A DNA stretch of 64,000 nt, from positions 7,192,001 to 7,256,000 of the forward strand of contig BSBM01000186.1 of the NCBI GenBank assembly GCA_027924585.1, written 5' to 3'. Each line of letters begins with the position of its first letter. Position 1 is the first letter of the stretch. The translations under genes were made by a program, and so were the position numbers. The notes under the pieces were generated by a model, which searched no databases, was not told where the DNA came from, and was given only the letters and a program-made list of their open reading frames with translations. Below, one piece after another: positions 48,410 through 59,666 of the stretch. Origin of the DNA: Larix kaempferi (lineage: Eukaryota; Streptophyta; Pinopsida; Pinales; Pinaceae).

Positions 48410-49364
48410 TGATGCAAATGCATCGGGTCCTAGGAGAAATAGTTTAAGATGATTGACAAAAGACGTCGACCAGGAGGATTTCTGATGACCATTGGTGTGG
48501 AAGAAGTAAACTGGAATCCGAAGCTAGGAAGTTGAGTAGAAGGTTTCAACATGTGGTCGACAGGAGAAAGGTCGAGAGTCTATAATTTTGATGTCAACAT
48601 ATGATAGGATGACAGCGAAAGAGATCGGGTGTCGACAGGTTGTCGAACAACGACATCGACGGATCACAACGAAGGCCAAATGTGGAGGTCGAGGAATATT
48701 TGACTGGAATTCATGGAATGTAAGTAAATACGACAAGTCAGGTCAAGGGATGATGAAATCAAGTATGGTTGAGACATGGTACCGACAACTGTAGCAAAGT
48801 CAGAGAAGTGTAGGAGTCAAGGTGAAGTACTTAGCAGTTGTTGGCGGTTGTTGAGGAAATTATGAGAAGTTATGAAGGTGGTTGGGATCATGACAGATGT
48901 CACCACAGGTATAGGTTGTGCAGCACGACCAGAGGGAGCTGACAACTGTAGGTCTGCAGGATCTGGAGAATTCGGCGAACAAAGGAAGAGTGTCTTGGGG
49001 AACAGAGTGAGCCTCAAGAAGATCAGCAATGGAGCAAAGTAGAAGCACAGTGTGAAGGCACCGAGGAAGGGATCATTAATCCATTACTCAGCAAGTTCTT
49101 CATTCAACAGAGACCGTGAGAGGGAGGAATATCACACACAACTGAGAACACACTAAGAGAAACATAGTTTCATTTCTGTATATTGTAACAGGTTAAGGAT
49201 GATTAGTTTCATAGATTGCTTTGTAGTTAAAAATTGTAATTTGATTCAGTTTAATAGAATCCAACTTCTGGCATTCAGTTCACATCTAGTTCTTGTGAGC
49301 ACCTATGTGTTGTTGTGTGTCACAGTTAAGCAAGAGGCCCCTTTTCGGGACAGACCTTGCGCCA
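48410..49364 (+). repeat. 3' LTR of chromovirus
   Basis: Begins TGATGCAAATGCATC after a short purine-rich CCTGGGGAGTC and ends GACCTTGCGCCA. It is diverged from the 5' LTR. Confidence 0.85.
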
Positions 49365-50228
49365 GGTGAGTTGGTTGAATACTTTAAGTTGGCAATAATT
49401 CCTCATGTTGTTTGAAAAAAAACATAAAGGGCTGAAGGATACATAAAATACGCAGAGAGAAACTCCCATAAAGGAAGATAAGACATTCCCCCATGGACCC
49501 AAAAAACCATAGCCTTTGGCACCAGTTTCCACTATGGCCTCTGTTAGAACCCACCCGCATCTCGTACCACCATCAATCTCCTCAGCTAAATACTGCAGCC
49601 TGCTTGTACACTTACCACATGGAAGGAACACCCACTCACCCTTTCTCCCATGACGCCCTTTCCATGTGTCCCTCCCACCATGTCACCCCTTCCTCTATCC
49701 TCATCTGCATCCAAAGTCATAATTTTTTGTTATTGAAATTGCAAAAACTTATAAATTTTACTAGAGTTACAAAGAAACAATTTTAGATTTTTTTTAAAAT
49801 CATATATTTCTTTAAAAATTGCTAAAACCCATATGATCTATAATTAAACTAAAATCTAAGAAGCATTAATATTCTTAATAACACAAGCAAAAATATTGAT
49901 AATTTTATTTAAAACTCATAATTTTATGAAGAAACATTAAGATTCTTTATAACACAAGCAAAAATATTAATAATTTTGTTTAAAAAATCATAATTCTGTG
50001 AAAAAAGAAATTAAAAATAAGCATGCTATGGACCCTTCCCAATTCGATGTAAGCCAACCAATTTAGTGCCATTCACATGGAAACGACACAAACCCTATTT
50101 ATACCATTGTTCTGACCAAATCTACTCCAGTAAATCATAATTTCTAATTCTGAGTTGGTCAACCTATTCTAAATTCATTTTATACACGGTTTACTTGTTT
50201 TTCAAAAATATTTCTAAGTTTTGCAACG
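49365..50228. other. Spacer
   Basis: No supported gene. An approximate duplication containing GAAACATTAA(G)ATTCT(T)..ATAACACAAGCAAAAATATT occurs at about 49861-49905 and 49927-49970. A TATTTATA at about 50096 precedes the small frame at 50229. Confidence 0.5.
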
Positions 50229-50351
50229 ATGGCGTCGACTATTACTAAAATTACAAGATCCATGAATTTTCTCCCCACCGCCTTATTACACGCACGGAAT
50301 TCAAGCACCAAATATTTTACACAAATTCAGGATCAGGCTGGCATCAGATGA
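50229..50351 (+). other. Small frame with mitochondrial presequence-like N-terminus
   Basis: A 40-codon frame (MASTITKITRSMNFLPTALL and so on) rich in Ser, Thr, Arg and Lys and free of acidic residues for its first 34 or so codons, as in plant mitochondrial targeting peptides. A TATTTATA lies 130 bp upstream and a consensus GTAAGT donor at 50473-50478, so this could be a decayed first exon. After the stop, another frame continues ISTTSQSR... as if a small indel had occurred. No family recognised; function unknown. Confidence 0.3.
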
Positions 50352-50596
50352 TTTCTACAACCTCTCAAAGCAGAATATTCAACTTTATTACTTTGACAAA
50401 ACAGAATCAGCAGCAACATAGATTCTTCAAGGAATACTGATATTGTTAATGCCTCTTCTCCCTCCTCAAACGGTAAGTACCATTTATTTGTTGAGTTTGT
50501 GATCTGATGCAGACTTTAATTTTGATTTTGATTTTAATTTCCTGTGGCAAAAGGTACTTAGTTTTGTGTCCATGAAAATGAAGTGCAAGCTTATCC

Positions 50597-51159
50597 GGAA
50601 ATTTGGGTAAAAAATGGGCCTCCTAAGGAAAATAATAAGAAAATAATAAAATAATAGTAGAGAGAGAGAGTAAAAAACTACTTTTTGGATCGTATTTTCA
50701 ACTTATCTACTTGTAGGTTTACTCAAATTTAAAGCTGGAGGACTCGTTGGGTGCACAATTAAAATATGCATCCAACGAGTACCCATGTTGCATACTTTTA
50801 ACAACATCCACACCATGAAAAATTGAAAATACATTAAAAGACATGTTTCTAGTGAGAGAAAACACGTTTTTTAATGTATTTTCTATTTTTCATGATGTGG
50901 ATGTTGTTAAAAGTATGCAACATGGGTACTCGTTGGATACATAATTTAATTATGCATCTAGCGAGTCCTCCCGCTTGAAATTTGAGTAAACCTACAAGGA
51001 GATAAGTCGAAAATACGATCCAAAAAAGTAGTTTTTATTTTTTCCCTCCAATTTTTTTAGGTGCTCCCTTTTTTAATTTTAAAGCATTTTGATTGGCTAA
51101 TACATGATGACATGGAATTTGTATTAATTTTGGAAGGCCCATTTTAAATTGAAATTTCC
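50597..51159. mobile_element. Large foldback element (MITE-like)
   Basis: A 560-bp palindrome: the ends GGAAATTT...ATGGGCCT(C/T)C are inverted copies. The inner arms (about 50672-50855 and 50870-51045) are nearly perfect inverted repeats of about 175 bp, centred near 50862. The arms share the CATCCAACGAGTACCCATG and ACTTTTAACAACATCCACA blocks in complement. No coding capacity. Such structures are typical of foldback or long-TIR MITEs; the superfamily is not assigned because no clear target-site duplication was found. Confidence 0.82.
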
Positions 51160-53725
51160 TCTAATGCGTATCATTCAAGTTTTTGAAGAGGCTAAGAAGC
51201 AGGGGGGACATTTCAATGGTAGATGGCGCCTACACGAAAACACAAATTAGGATTCACGCACTCTCATCGGTGGTGCTTCCAGCTACCCAATTACATTCTT
51301 TTCAAAATTAAATAGGCAGTTGTTATGATGCCTTCTCTTCATTGCCATTAGTCAAAGTTTCTATAGTCGAAGCATCACAGCTGCTCACTACACGCAATTT
51401 AGAATCTAGTACTTGCTTTTTGTTATTATTATGTGCAATGGGTACAACATTCATGGCTTAATCTGTACAATCACAGGGGGAACCTCCTCATTCACCGTAG
51501 ACACACGACGAAGCTGTGAGAGGAACTGCTCGCTTAAAATATGCCTTCGGCGTAATTAAATGCATGAATAATTACCAAAGTAATGGTTTGTAGTGCCCGC
51601 TCAATTGACATAATTTCCAAGATGATTTAAATGGGATGACAAATAATTAGTTAAGTATTACACATCAACCAATTATAAAATAGGATTTTAGTTTTCAAAA
51701 ATTAAAAAAATAATTTTTTAATTTTCAAAATATTTAGTTTAATAAATTATGTTTAGAAGTTTAGTAAAATATTATAATTTTTTTGAAAACTAATAAAAAA
51801 TTATATTAGTTTGAATTACTATATATGTAGTTTTTAAAATATTTTTAATAAATAATTAATAGTTGTTTAATAGCTATTTTAGTTTTAGTTTTAAATTTTA
51901 AAATTAGTTTTTTTTATTTTTTAATAATGGTTTTGTTGTAATCATGATATTTTTTATATATTCCTAAAAATGATTAATTTTGGTTTTTAAGTTTTAAAAA
52001 TTAATAATTACTTTATGCACTAAAGGTCTATAGAAGCCAAAGTACATTTCATTTAAAAATGAGAAGGCATGTAATAATAAGCAAGGACACTTGTGTACTT
52101 ATTATCAATATCACAATGTACAAAAGTGATAATATTCATTATCATTAATGAAACCTTTAGTGCAAATACCACATGTCAAGCTAGGAAAAAACTTGAATTT
52201 TTAAAATTTAAATTAATATTTTGTTTAAACAATTTCACATACCACAAGTAATTTGTCACTTCATAGCTTTTATCCAATCATAAAATAAAAATATATATTT
52301 TTTTAAATTCTACAAAATAATTTATATTTTCAAAATATTAAGTTTAATATATAAATATTAGAAAACTTTGAAAAACATTATAATTTTATTTGGTATTAAT
52401 ATAAAAGTCAAACTTGTTTATGACCAACTAATCACTATAGTCCCTTGGTAGGGACTAATAAGTGGAAATTAAATGAAAATAATTTTATAGTGGAAAGTAA
52501 AGGAAAATGAAACTTTGAAAATATACTAAAATATTATTATATGTAATTAAACGATAACAAAAATATCAAATATTGTAAAGAAGTAATAAATTTTAATTTG
52601 AAAAAATAAAATGAGAATGATAAAAGGAGTTACACAATTTCTAAAATGTTGTGGGATGAAAGAATTTGCAATCTTTGTATGCTAATAAGAAGAACAATGA
52701 TGTAAGTGGGTTTATCCCAAGTAATTAAGGATTGGAGTATTATTATCCTCACATTATATTAATGTTTAGTAAAATTTGTTTCCCTAGGGTTAAAAATAGA
52801 TAGTAAATGGGTGTACTGTTAAAGCACTCCTTACGTTAGGTCACAGGTTCTTAACTCCATGGGCACTAACTTAAAAAAAAGAAGAAAACTTCAATGAGTG
52901 CTCCACTGATTATTATCATGCCCCCTTTCGTGATATATGAAATCAACTGAACTGGTTTAAAAGGAGACTATTTTGTAGATGTGCTAGATGAAGAAATTGT
53001 ATCATGATGGTGTTACTAGAAATTATCATGTCTCTATTTCATGAGCTATGATGTAGCTGAGTTTTGGACTTTTCTAGAGGTATATAGGGTTTCAAGTCTA
53101 ATATAAGATCAAATTCATAAATGATAGTTGATTGAAGAACTTGTCTCGAAATAGAATATATGAATACACAAGAATACATGTGATGCTGAAAAATGATTTT
53201 TAATTTTGTATTTTGAATTATCATGGATGTATAAAAAAGCTGATGTTTTAATATTGAGTTTGATGGATTGGACTAGTTTTTATGATCGGATCATAAATTA
53301 CAATTGAAGGACATGCTAATGAAGGCATATGAAGAATGTAACTATATTTTTATTAATATATATATATATATATATTAATTTCCAAGCAAAAAAAAACATT
53401 GATAATGTTACAAGCGTAAATTTTGAAATCTTCAAAACATTTTTAAAATAAATTGATCAATAAAAAATCCTTGGATGCAGAAAGTGAAGGAGGGAAAAAG
53501 GAACACAGGGAGCAGCGAGCAAAGTAGGTGGCCCAACTATGTGGAGGATGCTAAAGAAAATTATAGATATTTCATCCAATGATTAAAAAGAGATATGGTG
53601 GTGATGATTTATTGTTTAATTTCATGGGTTTTTATGAACTCTAGGGTATCATTCAGTTTTTTGCATGCATATTAATGAGTTTGTAGGGTGGTGAACTTCC
53701 TGGTAGTACGAGAGTTGATTTACCC
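51160..53725. other. AT-rich spacer
   Basis: No supported gene. 51.65-52.45 kb contains two diverged copies of an AT-rich block (ATAAAATA..TTTTTAAATT..CAAAATATT(T/A)AGTTTAATA), also seen at 34.43 kb. A TA run with inverted flanks (ATTAATATATAT...ATTAAT) is at about 53353-53379. Confidence 0.5.
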
Positions 53726-53923
53726 ATGAGAGGGTCTTACTTCGCAATGATGGTGCAATTAATTCGAAAACCTATAGTTCTGAGATATAACACTATGGAT
53801 TGGGGTGCTATAGTAGGGTTTGTTGCTCGAGAGAGTGGGGTCTGTAGTTTATGTGTGGGTATCTTGGATGGAAACGTTAATTTCCTGAGACAGGTGATAG
53901 AAATGGAAACTAGGGGTTGTCAG
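53726..53923 (+). pseudogene. Unrecognised reading frame interrupted by copia insertion
   Basis: An open frame starting MRGSYFAMMVQLIRKP runs into the 5' LTR after residue 66, where it gains one codon and a stop. On the other side of the element, after the target-site copy at 61691-61695, the same frame stays open for another 14 codons or so and is Lys-rich. I do not recognise the family. It may be chance or a decayed gene or retroelement fragment. Confidence 0.3.
53919..53923 (+). repeat. Target-site duplication GTCAG (left)
   Basis: GTCAG immediately precedes the 5' LTR and is repeated at 61691-61695 immediately after the 3' LTR, as expected of copia integrase. Confidence 0.93.
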
Positions 53924-54410
53924 TGTTGAATATTGTAACTTCAAAGAATATTATATTTGTACTTTATTATTCCGGAGATGGTTCATTCCTCCGAGGTAAC
54001 CCTATCATGTATCTGGAGATGTTTATTCCTCCAGGGGTTTGTATTAACTAGGGTTATTAGACCCACCATGTGTGGGTCGGCCCGGAAGTTATATTTTAGG
54101 GGTTATTAGACTTCTCAAGGTGAGGTCGGCCCCATTAGTCTTTTAGTCAGTTGGGAGTCAAGTATAAATAGAGGAGGTGAACTCCTCATTAGATCATTCA
54201 CTCACTTGTGGAAGAGTGCGCACTAGTTGAGGAGATCTGCTAAGGAGTCAAGGAGAAGGAGCACATCTTGTATTTTGGTTGATCATCTTATTGAGGAAAG
54301 CTTTGCTGGGTTTTCTACCCCATGAGGGTTTCCCAGGGTATATTGTGTGTCTATCTTGTGATTGTGTTTCTTTCAGAGATCTTGTTTGTCTATTTGGTTT
54401 AAACTTAACA
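53924..54410 (+). repeat. 5' LTR of young copia
   Basis: TGTTGAATATTG... to ...AAACTTAACA, 487 bp, with TG...CA ends. It is identical to 61204-61690. It contains imperfect repeats of a GGAGATG(G/T)TT(C/T)ATTCCTCC(G/A) motif near 53983 and 54015, and paired GGGTTATTAGAC / GGTTATTAGAC segments. Confidence 0.96.
54163..54170 (+). promoter_or_regulatory. TATA box in 5' LTR
   Basis: TATAAATA followed by GAGGAGG lies 240 bp into the LTR, the expected place for the element promoter. The identical site in the 3' LTR is at 61443-61450 and could drive read-out transcription into flanking DNA. Confidence 0.75.
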
Positions 54411-54423
54411 TGGTATCAGAGCT
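54411..54423 (+). other. Primer-binding site, initiator tRNA-Met
   Basis: TGGTATCAGAGCT directly follows the LTR; 12 of 13 bases match the usual initiator tRNA-Met site. Confidence 0.9.
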
Positions 54424-54519
54424 AGACTGAATAGGACATCTTTCACAAGGTAAGAATACCTCTTTCTCTCTCTTTGGTGAAGTTAGGGTTTTCAGCCCAA
54501 AGTTGGTATTATTGATTTT

Positions 54520-54793
54520 TGGTTGCATGGATGGATAGCTCTCATCAATACCTTTCTTTTGAGCCATAGATCGAACTTTTTGGTTGGGTAGAACTTCGGG
54601 AAAGTCAAACCCTAATTCTACCAAAAGTGCGATACGTCAGATTTTGGTTTCAGAAAAAAAGTTGTAATTTTTTTATTTCTGATTACATGGCTGGATAGCT
54701 CTTCTCAAGAGCATTCTTTTTAGCTATAGATCGAACTTTTTGGTTGGATAGAACTCCGGGAAAGTCAAACCCTAATTCTACCAAAAGTGCGAT
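54520..54793 (+). repeat. Direct duplication in copia leader
   Basis: Two copies of an approximately 114-bp segment with 160-bp period (54520-54633 and 54680-54793). Each contains GGATAGCTCT, TAGATCGAACTTTTTGGTTG and ACCAAAAGTGCGATA. Both lie in the untranslated leader between the PBS and the start codon. Confidence 0.85.
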
Positions 54794-54819
54794 AAAATTC
54801 TGTTCCAGATTCCGGAAAA

Positions 54820-57800
54820 GTGAAAAGTAACTTCCCAGGTAAGTCTACTCTGTCTCTTGGACTCCCCCAAGAGAAGATGGCTCCAAATACTAAGCTTGAA
54901 GACAAGCTAGAAGGCATAGAGAATTTTCGGGCATGGAAATACAGAATTGGTCTCATTCTTGAGGAGAATGATCTTGCTCATTATATCAAGGAGGAAGTTG
55001 CAGAACCAGAAGATGATGAAGCCAAAGAAAAACACAGGAAGGACCTGATTAGGGCAAAGAGAATCATAGCTGATTCCATTAAAGACCACTTGATTCCCCA
55101 AGTGTCTTCCAAGAAGACTCCAAAGGAAATGTATGATGCCCTAGGAAGAATGTATGAAGGAAAGAACATCAACAGGAAGATGAATCTAAGGACTCAGTTG
55201 AAAAGTACCAAGATGCACAAAGGAGAATCCATTCAAGACTACTTCTCAAGAGTCTCTCTAATCAAAGAACAACTAGATGCCATTGGTGATACTCTTGATG
55301 AAGATGAACTTGTGATGACAGCTCTAAATGGTCTCACTAGACCTTGGGAGTCATTCATTCAAACTATGTGTGCCAGAAAAGAAAGTATGAAGTTTGATGT
55401 AGTATGGGAAGATTGTGTTCAAGAGGAGGCTAGGGTTGCCAACAGAGAAGCACTTCTCAAAGAGGATGACCAAGCTTTGGCCACCCACACCAAAAGAGGA
55501 AAGAGAGGCTACTTCAAAAAAGTGAACCACAAAAGGCCTCAACCCTCTCATAGATTCAAAAAGAAAGGGGGAGACATCTCCACAGTCCAATGCTTCAATT
55601 GTCTCAAGCTAGGACACTATGCCAGAGACTGTACCCTACCAGAGAAGAAGAAGAAAAGGTTTGTTCACAAAAGACATCAAGCTCATATGGCAGAAGATGA
55701 CAGTGAAGAAGAAGAAGAAGAAGAAGAAGAAGTGGAGGAAAGGCCTCAAAAGAAAAGATCTAAAGTAAAGAAAGAAGAACCAGAAGAATATGTACTATTT
55801 TCTGCTCTCTCTGGATCTGTGTCCCCTGGTGAAGGCACTTGGCTCATTGACAGTGGTGCTTCAAAGCACATGACAGGTCATAAGGAAACTCTCTCCAAGA
55901 TTGAAGAGAAGTCTTCACCACAGAAGGTATCTCTAGGAGATGATTATCAATATCCCATCAAGGGAATTGGTGAAGCAAGCTACAAGCTTGATTCAGGAAC
56001 ACCTTTGAAGATGAAAGAAATTTTATATGTCCCAGGTTTAAAGAAGAATCTACTTTCTATCTCTGCACTAGACAAGAAAGGCTTTAGAGTAGCCTTCATA
56101 GATGGTCAAGTACTCATGTGGACCAAAGGAAAATCAATCAAAGATGCAATTGTCATTGGTGAAGAAGAAGGAGGACTTTATAAACTCAAGGGTCATCCAG
56201 AATCTGCCCTTGCTCATGAAGTTTCTAGTCCCAGTGAGCTATGGCATAGAAGACTAGCTCACATTAACTATAAAGCTTTACCATATGTGAGTAAGATGGT
56301 TATAGGTTTGCCAAACTTGAAGGTTGATCATGATGGCTCATGTAAAGGATGCAAGAAAGGGAAGAATATCAAGAATCCCTTTCCGAAAAGTGAAACAAAG
56401 ACTAAGGGTTCTCTAGAGCTAATACACTCAGATGTATGTGGACCTATGCCTACCACATCTCTAAGTGGGTTTGAATACTATCTCTCTTTCATTGATGACT
56501 ATTCAAGAAAAACTTGGATATACTTCCTAAAGGGTAAGAATGAAGTCTTTGGAAAATTCAAAGAGTTCAAGGCTCTAATAGAAAACCTCTCAGACAAGAA
56601 AATCAAGATTCTCAGAACAGATAATGGTGGAGAATATACTTCCAAGGAATTGGAAGAGTTCTGTAAAGAAGCTGGAATCAAAAGGGAACTAACCACTCCT
56701 TACAATCCCCAACAAAATGGGGTAGCTGAGAGGAAAAATAGAACCATCATGGAAGCTGTAAAGACTATGATACATGATCAAGACCTTCCCATGTATCTAT
56801 GGGCTGAAGCAGCCAAGACAGCAGTATATGTTCAAAATAGACTATCTCATAGTGCTCTTGACTTCAAAACTCCAGAAGAAGTCTTTACAGGAAAGAAGCC
56901 TGAGGTAAGTCATCTCAAAATATTTGGGTGTCCTGTGTACATACACATTCCAAAAGAAAAGAGATCCAAATTGGATCCCTCAGGTAAGAAGGGAATATTT
57001 GTTGGTTATTGTGAAACCTCCAAAGCCTTCAGAATCTACATACCAGGTTTCCATCATATAGAAATAAGTAGAGATGTTACCTTCGATGAGGAAGCAGCCC
57101 TCAAGAAATCTAGAAAGTGTCAACTTGAAGAAGTTTATGAAGAAGATACATCTCCCAGAATCTCAGAGAATGCTCACATTCCTGAAGAGGACACACCAGA
57201 GGATCATGACATGCTGGAACCACAAGAACCTCCTGTTACAGAATTGTCAAGGAAAAGAAGACCAGCATGGGCTAGAGACATTATTCAAGGAGCAGAAAGA
57301 TATGGTGCTCCTGAAGGCTCCACTAGAGAAAGAAAGAAACCAAAGTTAGTATCCAACTATATGGCCCTGATGTGTGATCTAGTGGATCAACTACCTACCA
57401 GCTATGAAGAGGCAGCTCAAAAGAAAGAATGGGTAGAAGCAATGACTGAAGAATATCAGTCAATAATGAAAAATGATGTTTGGGATATAGTTCCCAAACC
57501 AAAAGACAAAAGTGTGGTTTCTTCCAAATGGATCTTTAAAATAAAACATGCTGCGGATGGAAGTATTGAAAAATACAAAGCAAGATTTGTAGCCAGAGGT
57601 TTCTCTCAGAAGGAGGGAATTGACTATGAAGAAACATTTGCACCAGTTGCTAGGTATACTTCAATTAGAACTATCATGGCTCTTGCATCCATGATGAAGT
57701 GGAAACTACATCAAATGGATGTTAAGACAGCTTTTCTGAATGGTGTAATTGAAGAAGAAGTATACATAGAGCAACCACAAGGGTTTGAGGTAAATGACGG

Positions 57801-58935
57801 AAGGACTCATGTATGCAAACTGAAAAAGGCATTATATGGGTTGAAACAAGCTCCCAGAGCTTGGTATGGAAGGATTGATAATTTCTTAACTAGCATGGGA
57901 TTTACCAAAAGTAAAGCTGACCCAAACCTTTATCTCAAGGTGATGGATGATGAACCAGTTATACTTTTATTATATGTAGATGATCTATTTCTAACTGGAA
58001 ATGAGAAACAAATCATTGAAAGCAAGAAGAAGCTTTCTTCAGAATTCGAGATGAAAGATCTCGGATTGATGCACTACTTCTTAGGATTAGAAGTGTGGCA
58101 AGAACCAAGAGGAATCTTTCTGAATCAAGGTAAGTATACTGTGGAAATTCTGAAGAGATTTGATATGTTGGAGTGTAAACCCATGGCCACTCCCATGGAC
58201 TCCAACTTAAAGATTTTGGTTAATGACTCATCAGAATTAGTGGACCTAACTTTATATAGACAGATCATTGGGTCACTAATGTACTTAACAAATACTAGAC
58301 CAGATATATGCTTTGCTATAAATACCCTAAGTCAGTATCTAGTAGAACCCAGAAAGGTTCATCTAATAACTGCAAAGCATGTAATGAGGTACTTAAAAGG
58401 TACATTAGATTTTGGTTTACTCTATGATGGAAGTCATGAACTCAAATTGCATGGTTACTCAGACTCTGATTGGGCAGGCAGTGTCTCAGACAGAAAAAGT
58501 ACTTCAGGTGGATGTTATAGCCTTGGATCTGCCATGATCTCTTGGTTCAGCAAGAAACAATCCAGTGTGGCCCTCAGTTCTGCTGAGGCAGAATACATAG
58601 CTGCTTGCTCTGCCAGCTGTGAAGCTGTATGGCTTCGGAAACTGTTATCTGGGGTGTTTGACATAGAAATGGATCCCACTATGATTATGTGTGATAATCA
58701 AAGCTGCATCAAGATGACAGAAAATCCTGTGTTCCATGATAATTCAAAACACATAGAGATCCGATACTTCTATATTCGAGATATGGTGCAGAAAGGAGCT
58801 ATCAAGCTTGAGTACGTGAGCACTGAAGATCAAATTGCTGATATCCTTACCAAACCACTGTCTTGTGTGAAATTTGAATACTTTCGAGACAAGCTTGGTG
58901 TAGTTCAAAAGGACTCTCCTAGAAAGGGGGAGTAG
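54820..58935 (+). CDS. gag-pol: Copia Gag-Pol polyprotein, intact 1371 codons
   Basis: A single frame encodes all retrotransposon functions. The first ATG is at 54820, but the Met at 54877 (MAPNTKLEDKLEGIENFRAW) matches the usual copia Gag start and is the likelier initiator. A GTAAGT donor-like motif at 54840 lies between the two. Numbering from the first Met: Gag core 25-230, CCHC knuckle near 258-271 (CFNCLKLGHYARDC), an acidic Glu run about 291-306, a basic stretch, then protease DSGAS near 344. Integrase HHCC spans about 475-510 and D/D/E lies near 558, 600 and 635 (NGVAERKN). RT has YVDD near 1052 and RNase H has DSDWAG near 1214; the end is ADILTKPL. No stop, frameshift or missing catalytic residue is seen. 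Copia elements must raise Gag over Pol by some means; with one frame here the mechanism is not visible. Confidence 0.96.
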   Translation: MKSNFPGKSTLSLGLPQEKMAPNTKLEDKLEGIENFRAWKYRIGLILEENDLAHYIKEEVAEPEDDEAKEKHRKDLIRAKRIIADSIKDHLIPQVSSKKTPKEMYDALGRMYEGKNINRKMNLRTQLKSTKMHKGESIQDYFSRVSLIKEQLDAIGDTLDEDELVMTALNGLTRPWESFIQTMCARKESMKFDVVWEDCVQEEARVANREALLKEDDQALATHTKRGKRGYFKKVNHKRPQPSHRFKKKGGDISTVQCFNCLKLGHYARDCTLPEKKKKRFVHKRHQAHMAEDDSEEEEEEEEEVEERPQKKRSKVKKEEPEEYVLFSALSGSVSPGEGTWLIDSGASKHMTGHKETLSKIEEKSSPQKVSLGDDYQYPIKGIGEASYKLDSGTPLKMKEILYVPGLKKNLLSISALDKKGFRVAFIDGQVLMWTKGKSIKDAIVIGEEEGGLYKLKGHPESALAHEVSSPSELWHRRLAHINYKALPYVSKMVIGLPNLKVDHDGSCKGCKKGKNIKNPFPKSETKTKGSLELIHSDVCGPMPTTSLSGFEYYLSFIDDYSRKTWIYFLKGKNEVFGKFKEFKALIENLSDKKIKILRTDNGGEYTSKELEEFCKEAGIKRELTTPYNPQQNGVAERKNRTIMEAVKTMIHDQDLPMYLWAEAAKTAVYVQNRLSHSALDFKTPEEVFTGKKPEVSHLKIFGCPVYIHIPKEKRSKLDPSGKKGIFVGYCETSKAFRIYIPGFHHIEISRDVTFDEEAALKKSRKCQLEEVYEEDTSPRISENAHIPEEDTPEDHDMLEPQEPPVTELSRKRRPAWARDIIQGAERYGAPEGSTRERKKPKLVSNYMALMCDLVDQLPTSYEEAAQKKEWVEAMTEEYQSIMKNDVWDIVPKPKDKSVVSSKWIFKIKHAADGSIEKYKARFVARGFSQKEGIDYEETFAPVARYTSIRTIMALASMMKWKLHQMDVKTAFLNGVIEEEVYIEQPQGFEVNDGRTHVCKLKKALYGLKQAPRAWYGRIDNFLTSMGFTKSKADPNLYLKVMDDEPVILLLYVDDLFLTGNEKQIIESKKKLSSEFEMKDLGLMHYFLGLEVWQEPRGIFLNQGKYTVEILKRFDMLECKPMATPMDSNLKILVNDSSELVDLTLYRQIIGSLMYLTNTRPDICFAINTLSQYLVEPRKVHLITAKHVMRYLKGTLDFGLLYDGSHELKLHGYSDSDWAGSVSDRKSTSGGCYSLGSAMISWFSKKQSSVALSSAEAEYIAACSASCEAVWLRKLLSGVFDIEMDPTMIMCDNQSCIKMTENPVFHDNSKHIEIRYFYIRDMVQKGAIKLEYVSTEDQIADILTKPLSCVKFEYFRDKLGVVQKDSPRKGE
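58922..58934 (+). other. Polypurine-like tract at the end of gag-pol
   Basis: AGAAAGGGGGAGTAG overlaps the last codons and the stop. It nearly copies the true tract before the 3' LTR (TTAAGGGGGAG, 61194-61203). In compact copia elements the LTR would be expected to start about here. Confidence 0.6.
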
Positions 58936-59042
58936 CATGGTTCCTGATGACAAGCAAGTCTCATCAACAATGAGACTTCACCTAGTCACTTAGAAATAGT
59001 TAGATTTAGGACTATTTTATTTTCATTTAGTTTCACTTATAT

Positions 59043-59660
59043 ATGATTTTGATGATAGATGTATTAGTGAGAATACATGCTAGATGTATACATGCTTTTG
59101 ATGTTAGATGTATACATGATTTTGATGATAGATGTATTAGTGAGAATACATGCTAGATGTATACATGCTTTTGATGTTAGATGTATACATGATTTTGATG
59201 ATAGATGTATTAGTGAGAATACATGCTAGATGTATACATGCTTTTGATGTTAGATGTATACATGATTTTGATGATAGATGTATTAGTGAGAATACATGCT
59301 AGATGTATACATGCTTTTGATGTTAGATGTATACATGATTTTGATGATAGATGTATTAGTGAGAATACATGCTAGATGTATACATGCTTTTGATGTTAGA
59401 TGTATACATGATTTTGATGATAGATGTATTAGTGAGAATACATGCTAGATGTATACATGCTTTTGATGTTAGATGTATATATGATTTTGATGATAGATGT
59501 ATTAGTGAGAATACATGCTTTTGATGACAGATGTATACATGCTTTTAGATGTATTAGTAAGAATACATGCTTTTGATATATGACGTATACATGCTGTTGA
59601 TGCTAGATATTGATTATGTACTTGTATGGATGAGGATACTTGTACTTGTATTGATGAGAA
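59043..59660 (+). repeat. Tandem array 1, 73-bp unit
   Basis: Six full 73-bp copies start at 59043, 59116, 59189, 59262, 59335 and 59408. A partial and increasingly degenerate tail follows to about 59660. Units contain sub-repeats of GAT(G)TATACATG(C/A)TTTTGATG. Copies differ at almost no positions until the tail. Confidence 0.93.
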
Positions 59661-59666
59661 TACAGA

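Larger units (their letters stand above)
42746..49364 (+). mobile_element. Old Ty3/gypsy chromovirus
   Basis: Two diverged LTRs (42746-43687 and 48410-49364) flank a PBS, Gag, protease, RT, RNase H, integrase and a relic chromodomain. Numerous stops, frameshifts and visible LTR divergence point to an old insertion. No convincing target-site duplication is seen (CATGA versus GGTGA). The left end is beside the sugar-transporter pseudogene, and its upstream exons are not found on the other side. Confidence 0.9.

Noticed and set aside
49326-49631. 101-codon minus-strand frame as upstream sugar-transporter exon
   Set aside because: It does not show STP motifs and overlaps the chromovirus LTR end.
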